In this document: one piece after another, positions 1-6,682 of the stretch
Layout of the letters: every line of letters starts with the position of its first letter
How positions within the stretch are numbered: position 1 is the stretch's first letter
Assembly: GCA_002309875.1 (NCBI GenBank)
Contig: DBYM01000012.1
Span: forward strand, 427 to 12,591
From: Cyanobacteria bacterium UBA1186
Lineage (GTDB): Bacteria; Cyanobacteriota; Vampirovibrionia; Gastranaerophilales; Gastranaerophilaceae
DNA length: 12,165 nt
Direction of reading: 5' to 3'
Position numbers and translations under genes: made by a program
The notes under the pieces: generated by a model
The model's database searches: none
The model's input: the letters and a program-made list of their open reading frames with translations, nothing else
What the model was told of the DNA's origin: nothing

Positions 1-1032
1 GAAAAGAAGAACAAAGACATAATCAAAAGTCTTTTAAATGCACAAAATTCAATTTTTGAAATAAAAAAGATTCTGAAAAACGGATTTGAACTCTATAATC
101 TTATCAACGAAAAAACATATACCGTGCTTTCTCTCACAAAGATGACGAGTTTCAGAGGAATATATGCGGGACAGTTTATTGTTGCGAGAATTTTTGAGTT
201 TGAGGGTGAATTTTATGTAATAGAGATTTCAAGTGTTCTTTCTCATTCACAAAAAGACGAGGCAATGAGATATGCGGTTATGAAACTTGTTCAGGACCCG
301 AAACTTCTTTATCTTCATAACCCTGAAAAGCAGGCGGAGATTAAAAAAGTTGTCGCCGAGATGTACGAAAAATTCATCAAAACGTTTAATTGCGACATCA
401 TTTTAACTACCAACAAACACGCAGATGCAATCATTGGTGCGTTTAACGACGGGGAAGAAATCGATATTTCGGCAATGGGCTCAAACCTTGAAACACCGAA
501 GTTTTTCCACGTAAAAGAGTTGGAAAATAATTATTCAAACTTTCTTGAAAACTCGCTCGGCGGCTTTGGCTCCCACGTTGAAAACTATGACGTTGCCGTA
601 CTTTTTGATAAAGAAAAAGGACTTTACGCAATACCTTTTTACGAAACGTTTACCGCAATATTAGAGGGTAAAGAGGTTGAAGGTGCGGACGAATGTATAA
701 AATATTTTCTGACCAATGACTCGATTCCTGACAGTGTTCTGAAAAGGATTGCGGCAAAATATCCGAAATTTATGGAGGTTGTTAATAAGTCACTCGGAAA
801 AGAATACACGTTTGATGAACTTATTGAGGAATACAAATCCGAATACTTAAAAAATGACGTTTATTCATCGGCAACCGTTCTTTATTGCTCAGGTGCGTTT
901 TCGGATATGTTTGATGTTATTTCCAAACCGAAAGAAACTCCAAAGGTTTCGCCTGATGCGAAGGTCGGAAGAAATGAGACCTGCCCGTGCGGAAGCGGAA
1001 AGAAGTATAAAAACTGCTGCGGCAAGGCATAA
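1..1032 (+). CDS. SEC-C motif protein of unknown function, 5'-truncated by the window edge
   Basis: The frame is open from base 1 and no start codon with a ribosome site is evident in it, so the gene almost certainly begins upstream; the GTG at 124 is internal and should not be taken as the start. The visible 343 residues end in a textbook SEC-C motif at about 322-341 (VGRNETCPCGSGKKYKNCC), with C328, C330, C339 and C340 as the expected zinc ligands. SEC-C is the small metal-binding module also found at the C-terminus of SecA and on many unrelated proteins, so it gives a zinc-binding prediction but not a function. Residues about 20-65 look beta-rich (FRGIYAGQFIVARIF) and about 100-130 helical. 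There is no signal peptide or membrane segment in the visible part, so it is probably cytoplasmic. The 169-nt spacer and new promoter-like sequence downstream suggest it is not part of the flagellar operon. Confidence 0.85.
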   Translation, partial: EKKNKDIIKSLLNAQNSIFEIKKILKNGFELYNLINEKTYTVLSLTKMTSFRGIYAGQFIVARIFEFEGEFYVIEISSVLSHSQKDEAMRYAVMKLVQDPKLLYLHNPEKQAEIKKVVAEMYEKFIKTFNCDIILTTNKHADAIIGAFNDGEEIDISAMGSNLETPKFFHVKELENNYSNFLENSLGGFGSHVENYDVAVLFDKEKGLYAIPFYETFTAILEGKEVEGADECIKYFLTNDSIPDSVLKRIAAKYPKFMEVVNKSLGKEYTFDELIEEYKSEYLKNDVYSSATVLYCSGAFSDMFDVISKPKETPKVSPDAKVGRNETCPCGSGKKYKNCCGKA

Positions 1033-1086
1033 TTGTTCGCTCTGCGAAATTGATATTCGAAAATACTTACCCCAAATATCCTCCGT

Positions 1087-1117
1087 TTGATTGATGCCCG
1101 TTCAGGTAATATATAAT
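1087..1117 (+). promoter_or_regulatory. Candidate sigma-70-type promoter for the flagellar operon
   Basis: A perfect TATAAT lies at 1112-1117. The best -35 candidates are TTGATT at 1087-1092 (19-nt spacer) or TTGATG at 1091-1096 (15-nt spacer); neither has the ideal 17 nt. Transcription would start near 1124, giving a leader of roughly 78 nt before the GTG at 1202. It is the only convincing promoter-like element ahead of the operon. I see no sigma-28 (TAAA-N15-GCCGATAA) or sigma-54 (GG-N10-GC) match here. The operon may also be read from another start I cannot recognise. Confidence 0.4.
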
Positions 1118-1187
1118 ACACTGTAACTGTAGATTAATATGCTGAGGTGAATTATCTTCGGCACGACTTGGGTAAGTAAATAAAAAC

Positions 1188-1193
1188 GAGGAG
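1188..1193 (+). promoter_or_regulatory. Shine-Dalgarno supporting the GTG start of the transglycosylase
   Basis: GAGGAG at 1188-1193 ends 8 nt before the GTG at 1202. The first in-frame ATG (1244, codon 15) has no comparable site upstream, so the GTG start is preferred. Confidence 0.6.
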
Positions 1194-1201
1194 AGCGAAA
1201 G

Positions 1202-1753
1202 GTGCAGCTTTCGAGCTTAGACATCACTTTACAACGTATAAATATGATTGAAAGCAGATTTCAGTCATTAATGTCCTATGCTCAAAAACCTGACGCTGAT
1301 TTTCAGAAAATACTCGATACCAAAGTCGAACACAAAAAGAATCCGACTAAAGTTTCAAGAACGGAAATAGACGATTTAATAGCGAAGTATTCGGACAAAA
1401 CAGGCTTAGATGAAGATTTTGTAAAAGCCGTAATCAATCAGGAATCAGGGTTTAACCCGAATGCGACTTCAAAATGCGGAGCGATGGGGCTTATGCAGTT
1501 AATGCCTTCCACTGCACAGGGTTTAGGTGTTACAAATGCGTATGATGCCGAGCAGAACATTGAAGGCGGAACGAAGTACCTGAAAGGACTTATGGACAGG
1601 TTTAACAACGACAAATCTTTGGCGCTTGCCGCTTATAACGCAGGTCCGAATGCGGTTAAGAAATACGGCGGAATCCCGCCTTATGCCGAGACACAGAACT
1701 ATGTAAAAAGTGTTTTGAGCAGATATGACAAAATGAAAGGAGAGGGCTTATGA
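1202..1753 (+). CDS. Flagellum-associated lytic transglycosylase (SLT/GH23 family)
   Basis: A 183-residue protein with a complete SLT-type lytic transglycosylase domain at about 56-176. The catalytic glutamate is E81 in NQESGFNP, followed by the family motifs GAMGLMQLMPSTA (93-105) and ALAAYNAGPNAV (141-152). Such enzymes cleave the MurNAc-GlcNAc bond to leave 1,6-anhydro ends. The first 55 residues are polar and helical, with no hydrophobic signal segment under the chosen GTG start or a later ATG. It is first in the operon, and its TGA overlaps the ATG of flgF by 4 bp (ATGA), implying translational coupling. Downstream flgJ encodes only the rod-binding half of the two-domain FlgJ of gammaproteobacteria, so this gene probably supplies the missing wall-opening activity for the rod. 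That role is inferred from context. Fold and active site are clear; the export route is not. Confidence 0.88.
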   Translation: MQLSSLDITLQRINMIESRFQSLMSYAQKPDADFQKILDTKVEHKKNPTKVSRTEIDDLIAKYSDKTGLDEDFVKAVINQESGFNPNATSKCGAMGLMQLMPSTAQGLGVTNAYDAEQNIEGGTKYLKGLMDRFNNDKSLALAAYNAGPNAVKKYGGIPPYAETQNYVKSVLSRYDKMKGEGL

Positions 1754-2574
1754 TTACAAGGAGTTTAGAATCCGCGGCAAAAGGCATGCTCGCTCTTATG
1801 GATATGAATGACAACACCGCTAACAATATAGCCAATGTAAACACAATAGGCTACAAACGCGGTGCATTAAGGTTTAAGGATATTATGGAATCTGCCGTAC
1901 ATTCTCAGCAGGGCTCCATTTTGAGAAATAATTCAAGCAGATATCTCGGTGATTTGAGTGTCGGCTCACAGTCTTTGCAATACACCCACGATTTTTCGCA
2001 GGGCGCACTGACAAAAACGGGCAACAAATTTGACGTTGCAATCGAGGGTGACGGCTTCTTCAAAATTCGTGATATTGACGGCAAAGAGTCATATACAAGA
2101 AACGGCTCATTCTACGTAAACAGTGATGATTATCTGATTACGAAACAGGGAGAATACGTTCTCGATGTTAACAACAGGAGAATCAGAATGATTCCCGAGG
2201 ATTTTGATCCTGAAATTATGAGAGACAGAGCGGAAATCATTATCGGTGAGCAGGGAAACATAGAAATGAACTCTTATGACCAGAAAATTCCCATGCAGAC
2301 AATCGGTATTTTTGATTTTTCGGATAAAGAGGATTTGTTTGAGATTGGCGATGCCAAATTTATTCCGAGAGATGTGGAAAACAATCCCGAACTGAAGGCC
2401 GAAAAATTCAGCGTTCAGCAGGGAATGCTCGAACTTTCAAATTCAAACGTAATCAGAGAAATGATTAACACAATAAACACGACAAGAAACTACGAATCAC
2501 TGACGAAGGTGGTTTCATCAAATAACGAACTGCTTCAGAGAGCAGTGTCAGTCGGAAGACTGAGATCATCATAG
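1750..2574 (+). CDS. flgF: Flagellar rod protein FlgF (FlgF/FlgG family, FlhO-like)
   Basis: A 274-residue rod/hook-family protein, exported by the flagellar type III apparatus and assembled in the rod. The N-terminal rod signature is NNIANVNTIGYKR at 25-37, a central region carries the conserved DVAIEGDGFF-type segment near 95-105, and a C-terminal coiled-coil segment follows QQGMLELSNSNVIREM. Length fits FlgF/FlhO. It starts inside the stop codon of the transglycosylase gene and is followed 35 nt later by the closely related flgG, the usual flgF-flgG pairing. FlgF rather than FlgG is chosen because the next gene matches FlgG better and because of order. As expected for a substrate of the flagellar exporter, it has no Sec signal. 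Confidence 0.9.
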   Translation: MITRSLESAAKGMLALMDMNDNTANNIANVNTIGYKRGALRFKDIMESAVHSQQGSILRNNSSRYLGDLSVGSQSLQYTHDFSQGALTKTGNKFDVAIEGDGFFKIRDIDGKESYTRNGSFYVNSDDYLITKQGEYVLDVNNRRIRMIPEDFDPEIMRDRAEIIIGEQGNIEMNSYDQKIPMQTIGIFDFSDKEDLFEIGDAKFIPRDVENNPELKAEKFSVQQGMLELSNSNVIREMINTINTTRNYESLTKVVSSNNELLQRAVSVGRLRSS

Positions 2575-2609
2575 AGAAATAATATTACCGGACTTTAGGA
2601 GAGAATAAA

Positions 2610-3395
2610 ATGTTAAGAGCTTTAACAACAGCAGCAACAGGTATGTTAGCACAGCAAAACTACCTTGATGTAATTGCAAACAACGTGGCAAACGTTAACA
2701 CGACAGGTTTCAAAAAGAACAGAATTGAGTTTCAGGACCTGCTTTCTCAGGCACAGAGAACTCCGGGTGCTTTGATGAATCAGGGAACTTATCAGCCTGT
2801 CGGTATTGAAATCGGCTTAGGTGTAAAAACCGCGGCAACAACCCGTATATTCACTCAGGGTGTTGCAATTTCAACAGGAAGACAACTTGATATCGAAATC
2901 GAAGGCGAAGGATTCCTGCAGGTAATGAAGGAGGACGGCTCACTTGCTTATACACGTGACGGTTGTCTGCAGGTGGACTCATTAGGTCAACTTTGTACTA
3001 ATGACGGACTTTTGGTACAGCCATCAGTATCTATTCCACGTGATGCTACCGAAATCACCATTACACAAGACGGTAACATTTCGGTAACCTTACCGGGACA
3101 GACTCAGCAATCAACGGTTGGCTCTTTGCAATTGGTTAAATTCCAAAACCCTTCAGGTTTGTTATCAATAGGACATAACCTTTACAAAGAAACTCAGGCA
3201 TCAGGAAACCCTGTTCAGGATACTCCGGGACAAAACGGTTTGGGTTTAATTCAGCAGGGTATGCTTGAAGGCTCAAATATTCAGATTGTTGACGAGTTGG
3301 TCGGTTTGATTAAGGCAGAGAGAGCATTTGAATCAAATTCAAGACTCGTAAATGCGTCAAACAACATACTTCAGCAGACAAATAATATGGTTTAG
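2610..3395 (+). CDS. flgG: Flagellar distal rod protein FlgG
   Basis: A 261-residue protein with the rod signature ANNVANVNTTGFKKNR at 23-38, followed by the FQDLL segment typical of FlgG. A central DIEIEGEGFLQV block and a C-terminal QQGMLEGSNIQIVDELVGLI helix complete the D0 domain; the last residues (NNILQQTNNMV) match the usual FlgG ending. It forms the distal rod that crosses the P and L rings. AGGAGAG at 2597-2603 sits 6 nt before the ATG. It lies between flgF and flgA, both expected neighbours. Length is that of standard FlgG and nothing looks truncated. Confidence 0.95.
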   Translation: MLRALTTAATGMLAQQNYLDVIANNVANVNTTGFKKNRIEFQDLLSQAQRTPGALMNQGTYQPVGIEIGLGVKTAATTRIFTQGVAISTGRQLDIEIEGEGFLQVMKEDGSLAYTRDGCLQVDSLGQLCTNDGLLVQPSVSIPRDATEITITQDGNISVTLPGQTQQSTVGSLQLVKFQNPSGLLSIGHNLYKETQASGNPVQDTPGQNGLGLIQQGMLEGSNIQIVDELVGLIKAERAFESNSRLVNASNNILQQTNNMV

Positions 3396-3403
3396 GGGCA
3401 GGT

Positions 3404-3410
3404 AAAGGAG
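3404..3410 (+). promoter_or_regulatory. Shine-Dalgarno supporting the TTG start of flgA
   Basis: AAAGGAG at 3404-3410 lies 7 nt before the TTG at 3418. The TTG begins exactly at the KR of a good signal peptide, and no ATG is available at that place, so TTG is the likely initiator. Confidence 0.65.
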
Positions 3411-3417
3411 TAACGGG

Positions 3418-4122
3418 TTGAAGAGATTTATAACGACAGCATTAATAATGATAGTAAGCGTTTTGGGCGTTAATGCCCAAACGGTTACTTCTGTTGAAGT
3501 TAAAAATCAGATATCAAACCAACTTGCGGCAGCATACAAAAAGATGACCGACGGCGAGGTGCAGGTAAAGATTTGCGCAACTCCTTTTGCGGAATTGCAG
3601 TTACCTGACGGCAAAATTACATACAAAATCGTTCAGGGCGGAGACAGGATTACTGCCCGTGATATAAAGCGTGTTGATGTCTATGTTGACGGCTCATTTG
3701 TCAGAACACTGAACCTTCCTGCTCAGACTGCCGTTTATAAAGATGTATTGGTTGCTTCTTCGGGTATTAACAGAGATCAGGCAATAACGGGAGAAACGAC
3801 TGAGGTTAAGCGTCTTGATGTTTCGTACAAAATGGATTATGTCCTGACAAATGACGTTATCGGAAAAGAAATTTTTGCCAAGAAAGCATTTCAGAAGGGC
3901 GAAGTTATAGACAAAAGGTTTGTAAGAATGCGTCCCGATGTTGAAAGAAACGGCGATGTAAGAATTTTCTTTGTTGCCAACGGTGCGGTAATGATTTCCA
4001 TTGACGGAACTGCAATGGCTGACGGAATGACAGGTGATTATATAAACGTTGAAAACAGAAATTATAAGAAAGTTTATAAGGGTAAGGTAATCGGAGAACA
4101 CAGAGTGCTGGTTAATATCTAG
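3418..4122 (+). CDS. flgA: FlgA, periplasmic chaperone for P-ring assembly
   Basis: A 234-residue protein starting at TTG. Residues 1-20 form a Sec signal peptide (basic MKR, hydrophobic core, cleavage after VNA-20). The C-terminal part, about 135-234, has the SAF/ChapFlgA pattern: a segment after IGKEIFAKKAFQKGEVI that presents the protein, then beta strands with VFVANGAVM-like and VRNYKKVYKGKVIG-like turns at the end. The N-terminal half (25-125) is beta-rich and less conserved, as in other FlgA proteins. FlgA assists FlgI polymerisation in the periplasm, and flgI follows 33 nt later. Its presence implies Gram-negative-type flagellar rings. No internal oddity besides the rare start codon. 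Confidence 0.88.
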   Translation: MKRFITTALIMIVSVLGVNAQTVTSVEVKNQISNQLAAAYKKMTDGEVQVKICATPFAELQLPDGKITYKIVQGGDRITARDIKRVDVYVDGSFVRTLNLPAQTAVYKDVLVASSGINRDQAITGETTEVKRLDVSYKMDYVLTNDVIGKEIFAKKAFQKGEVIDKRFVRMRPDVERNGDVRIFFVANGAVMISIDGTAMADGMTGDYINVENRNYKKVYKGKVIGEHRVLVNI

Positions 4123-4155
4123 CGTTCAGAGGGTTAATTTGCCCGGGGGGATAAA

Positions 4156-5259
4156 ATGAAAAAGTTATTTGCAACAGTATTAATGATAATAAGCATGGCG
4201 GTATGGACCATTCCTGCAAATGCAATAAGTGCGAAGGTCAGGATTATGGACATTACGCATATTAAAGGCGTTCGTGAGAACCAACTTGTAGGTTACGGTA
4301 TTGTTGTAGGTCTTCCCGGAACAGGTGACAACTCCCGTTCAACTCAGATTACGAACAAAATGATGTTAAGAAACTTAGGTACCGTAATCGAACAGGAAAA
4401 CTACATTCAAAAAGGTGCTGCAGCAGCGGTAATTGTTACGGCAACAGTTCCTCCGTTTTCAAAGAACGGTGACAAGATTGACGTAACGGTTTCAGCGATT
4501 GCCGACGCAAAGAGCCTTGAAGGCGGTGTATTGGTGCAGACGATTTTGAAGGCTCCGAACGGAGAAGCGGTTGCGGTAGCACAAGGACCTTTAACCGTAG
4601 GCGGTATTAACAAGATTGCGGGCGGATCTTCTGCAAGAACTGCGATTACAACTTCAGGCAGAATCCCGGGCGGTGCAATAATCGAACGTGATATCTATAC
4701 GGAGATAGGTGACGAAGATTCAATAACCCTGAGCATTGATAAATCAGATTATACGTTAGTTTCAAGAATTGCTCAGACAATTTCGCAACTTGCGCCTGCT
4801 CAGGCTATTGACGGAAGTTCAGTAAGAGTAAAAATTCCGCAAAGATTTATGAATGACAGAGTTACGTTTGTTTCACTTCTCGAAAACCTTGAAGTCTCAC
4901 CGACTTTGGAAAAAGCAAAAGTCGTTGTAAACGAGAGAACGGGAACTGTCGTAATCGGTGCGGACGTAAAGCTTCTTCCTGCGGCGGTTGCTCACGGAAA
5001 CATAACCGTAACGGTTTCAACTACGAATGATGTTTCTCAGCCTAACAGTTTCGCAAACGGTGCAACGGTAGGGTTTGAAAACTCTGATATTCAGATAAAC
5101 AAGGCTCCCGGAAGTTTGGTACAGATGCCTGCCAACAGTAATCTGAACGATTTGGTTGCTGCTCTTAATGCAATCGGAGTTGCGCCTATCGACCTTATTT
5201 CAATCCTTCAGGCACTTAAGAAATCAGGAAGTCTGCAGGCAGAACTGATAGTTATATAG
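4156..5259 (+). CDS. flgI: FlgI, flagellar P-ring protein
   Basis: A 367-residue protein, the usual FlgI length, that forms the periplasmic ring around the distal rod at the peptidoglycan. Signal peptide 1-23 ends ANA. The hallmark LVGYGIVVGLPGTGD lies at 44-58, followed by NMMLRNLG-type, TATVPPFSKNGDKIDVTVS and GGVLVQTILKAPNGE segments that are near-diagnostic of FlgI. The C-terminus (LNAIGVAPIDLISILQALK) is also canonical. The start ATG follows a G-rich site (GGGGGG at 4146-4151). It lies between its chaperone gene flgA and flgJ, with an 8-nt gap to the latter. Confidence 0.97.
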   Translation: MKKLFATVLMIISMAVWTIPANAISAKVRIMDITHIKGVRENQLVGYGIVVGLPGTGDNSRSTQITNKMMLRNLGTVIEQENYIQKGAAAAVIVTATVPPFSKNGDKIDVTVSAIADAKSLEGGVLVQTILKAPNGEAVAVAQGPLTVGGINKIAGGSSARTAITTSGRIPGGAIIERDIYTEIGDEDSITLSIDKSDYTLVSRIAQTISQLAPAQAIDGSSVRVKIPQRFMNDRVTFVSLLENLEVSPTLEKAKVVVNERTGTVVIGADVKLLPAAVAHGNITVTVSTTNDVSQPNSFANGATVGFENSDIQINKAPGSLVQMPANSNLNDLVAALNAIGVAPIDLISILQALKKSGSLQAELIVI

Positions 5260-5267
5260 AGGTAAAA

Positions 5268-5618
5268 ATGGAATTCTCAACACCGACAATAGATTTAATA
5301 AAACACGATTTAAACAGGGCTCAGGTTGTGAACTCTGACCAGATTTTGTACAACAGAATCAAGGAATCCGGAGATTCCAAAGTTCAGTTGCAAAAAGCAG
5401 CGGAAGAATTTGAATCTGTGTTTATTACAAAATTGCTGCAGGAAATGGATAAAACTGTTGATAAAACGGGAAGTATATTCGGAGAAAAAAGCCCATATGT
5501 AGATGCTTTTAAAGGGATAGTTTATCAGCAGATTGCACACGATATGGCAAGCAACCCGAGAACATCAATCGGTCTTGCAAGTCAAATCTATAAACAGATG
5601 GAACAATACGTAGAATAA
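5268..5618 (+). CDS. flgJ: FlgJ, rod-binding domain only
   Basis: A 116-residue protein consisting solely of the FlgJ N-terminal rod-binding/capping domain: AAEEFESVFITKLLQEM at 44-60 and SPYVDAFKGIVYQQIAHDMA at about 75-94 match the family core. The C-terminal muramidase domain of enterobacterial FlgJ is absent. Such single-domain FlgJ proteins occur in many phyla, and here a transglycosylase gene at the head of the same operon may complement it. The ribosome site (AGAGG) overlaps the flgI stop codon, so translation is probably coupled to flgI. No Sec signal is present, as expected for a flagellar export substrate. Confidence 0.88.
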   Translation: MEFSTPTIDLIKHDLNRAQVVNSDQILYNRIKESGDSKVQLQKAAEEFESVFITKLLQEMDKTVDKTGSIFGEKSPYVDAFKGIVYQQIAHDMASNPRTSIGLASQIYKQMEQYVE

Positions 5619-5644
5619 TATTCAGGTTTTAAGAAGGTATAAAA

Positions 5645-5929
5645 ATGAGAGTAGAACAAAACAATTCAGGTGTAAATTCGGTACAGCAGTTCAGCGCACT
5701 AAATGCGTTTAAGACAAACAAAGTTTCAAAACCCGAAAAGGAACTCGGCGAGAATGCCATAGAAACTCCGAGCGGAACAAAGGCTGCTCCAAAAGGCCTG
5801 TTGTCGAGCGTTGACTTGCAGGATATCCGCAAGTGTGCAGAATATGTAGGCGAATTTGACATAACGGACGAGGATATAAAATACGGTTTAATGTACGGCA
5901 GAAGCGTTATTGCGGAATGGCTGTGCTAG
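5645..5929 (+). CDS. Candidate anti-sigma-28 factor FlgM (94-residue protein)
   Basis: A short, polar protein of FlgM size (about 90-100 residues). Residues 1-55 are rich in N, S, K, E and P with no clear hydrophobic core, suggesting disorder. Residues 56-94 (from SVDLQDIRKC to VIAEWLC) look like two helices flanking GEFDITDEDI, which resembles the FlgM C-terminal pattern 'G-x-Y/F-x-hydrophobic-D-x-x-x-I-A'. The opening MRVEQ...GVNSVQQ also resembles the start of Bacillus FlgM by memory. flgJ-flgM-flgN-flgK is a known gene order in epsilonproteobacteria, and this gene sits between flgJ and flgH-flgN-flgK. The match is weak in residues, and a different small export chaperone or regulator is possible. 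It carries two cysteines, C64 and the C-terminal C94. Confidence 0.5.
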   Translation: MRVEQNNSGVNSVQQFSALNAFKTNKVSKPEKELGENAIETPSGTKAAPKGLLSSVDLQDIRKCAEYVGEFDITDEDIKYGLMYGRSVIAEWLC

Positions 5930-5976
5930 TGAAGTGATTAAATGACCAATCGGTCGGGTGACCATGGGAGGAAAAT

Positions 5977-6591
5977 ATGAAAAAAGTATTAGCGACAATA
6001 ATAACAGCATTGGTATTGACGACAATCGGAGTGAATGCCGAATCCCTGTTTACGCTTGGTGCAACACAGCATTATCAGGGTGTCCCGCACTCATTATTCG
6101 GCGGTGTTCAGGCTCGTCAAATCGGTGATTTGGTTTCGATAATAATGAGCGAGAATATTTCGTTGAACGATAACCTTGCGTATTCTTCAGCGAAGGAATC
6201 CAATACTGTTGATAACTTCACTTCATTTATTAAGAATTGGCTTCACATTTCGGCCCTGAAAGATGCCGGCGGATACGGCGGATCAAATGAAGTAACAAAT
6301 TCTGCAACAGGGTCGCGCGCAATGACTTTAGGTGATAAAATAGCAGTACAGGTAGTACAACAACTGCCGAACGGAAATTTATCCGTACAGGGTAAAAAGA
6401 CTATCGTAAACGGTAATGAGCGTATGGACTTTATTGTAACCGGTGTGGTTGACCCGAGATGGCTCAATGCGGAAGGTGAGATATATTCATACAATGTATC
6501 CAATCTGCAATTTGCACTCTCAGGCAGAGGTTCAATCTCCAGAAGCCAGAACGAAGGTATCTTCAACAGATTTATCAAATACTTATTCTAG
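5977..6591 (+). CDS. flgH: FlgH, flagellar L-ring protein, apparently not a lipoprotein
   Basis: A 204-residue protein matching FlgH: ARQIGDLVSIIMSEN at 46-60, VQVVQQLPNGNLSVQGKKTI at about 124-143, GNERMDFIVTGVV at 146-158, an ISYNVSNLQFALSGRG-like block near 170-185, and the terminal GIFNRFIKYLF. It builds the outer-membrane ring around the rod. The N-terminus is a signal peptide (1-21, ending VNA) and lacks the lipobox cysteine that most FlgH proteins use for lipid attachment; the whole protein has no cysteine. Length is slightly below the common 220-240. GGGAGG at 5966-5971 is a good ribosome site. It sits after flgJ and the FlgM-like gene instead of between flgA and flgI. Confidence 0.9.
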   Translation: MKKVLATIITALVLTTIGVNAESLFTLGATQHYQGVPHSLFGGVQARQIGDLVSIIMSENISLNDNLAYSSAKESNTVDNFTSFIKNWLHISALKDAGGYGGSNEVTNSATGSRAMTLGDKIAVQVVQQLPNGNLSVQGKKTIVNGNERMDFIVTGVVDPRWLNAEGEIYSYNVSNLQFALSGRGSISRSQNEGIFNRFIKYLF

Positions 6592-6682
6592 GGTATAAAG
6601 GGATATCGGCTCTTTTATCAGGAAAACAGTATAAGCATGGATAAACAGAACGAATTACAAAATAAAATGAATAGGGTAAAAT

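Noticed and set aside
1036..1048. Short hairpin TTCGC-TCT-GCGAA after the SEC-C gene
   Set aside because: Only 5 bp and no T-run follows; not enough to call a terminator.
1158..1175. Sigma-54-like CGGCACGACTTGGGT before the operon
   Set aside because: The -24 half looks fair (GGCACG), but the GC expected 10 nt after GG is GT and the TTGC half is missing.
1124..1201. Leader of the flagellar operon as a possible riboswitch (for example c-di-GMP)
   Set aside because: About 78 nt with no recognisable conserved riboswitch core or stable fold by eye.
6601..6620. Exact sigma-28 -10-like sequence GCCGATAT on the minus strand
   Set aside because: It has no TAAA element about 15 nt upstream and points antisense into flgH; no gene starts there.
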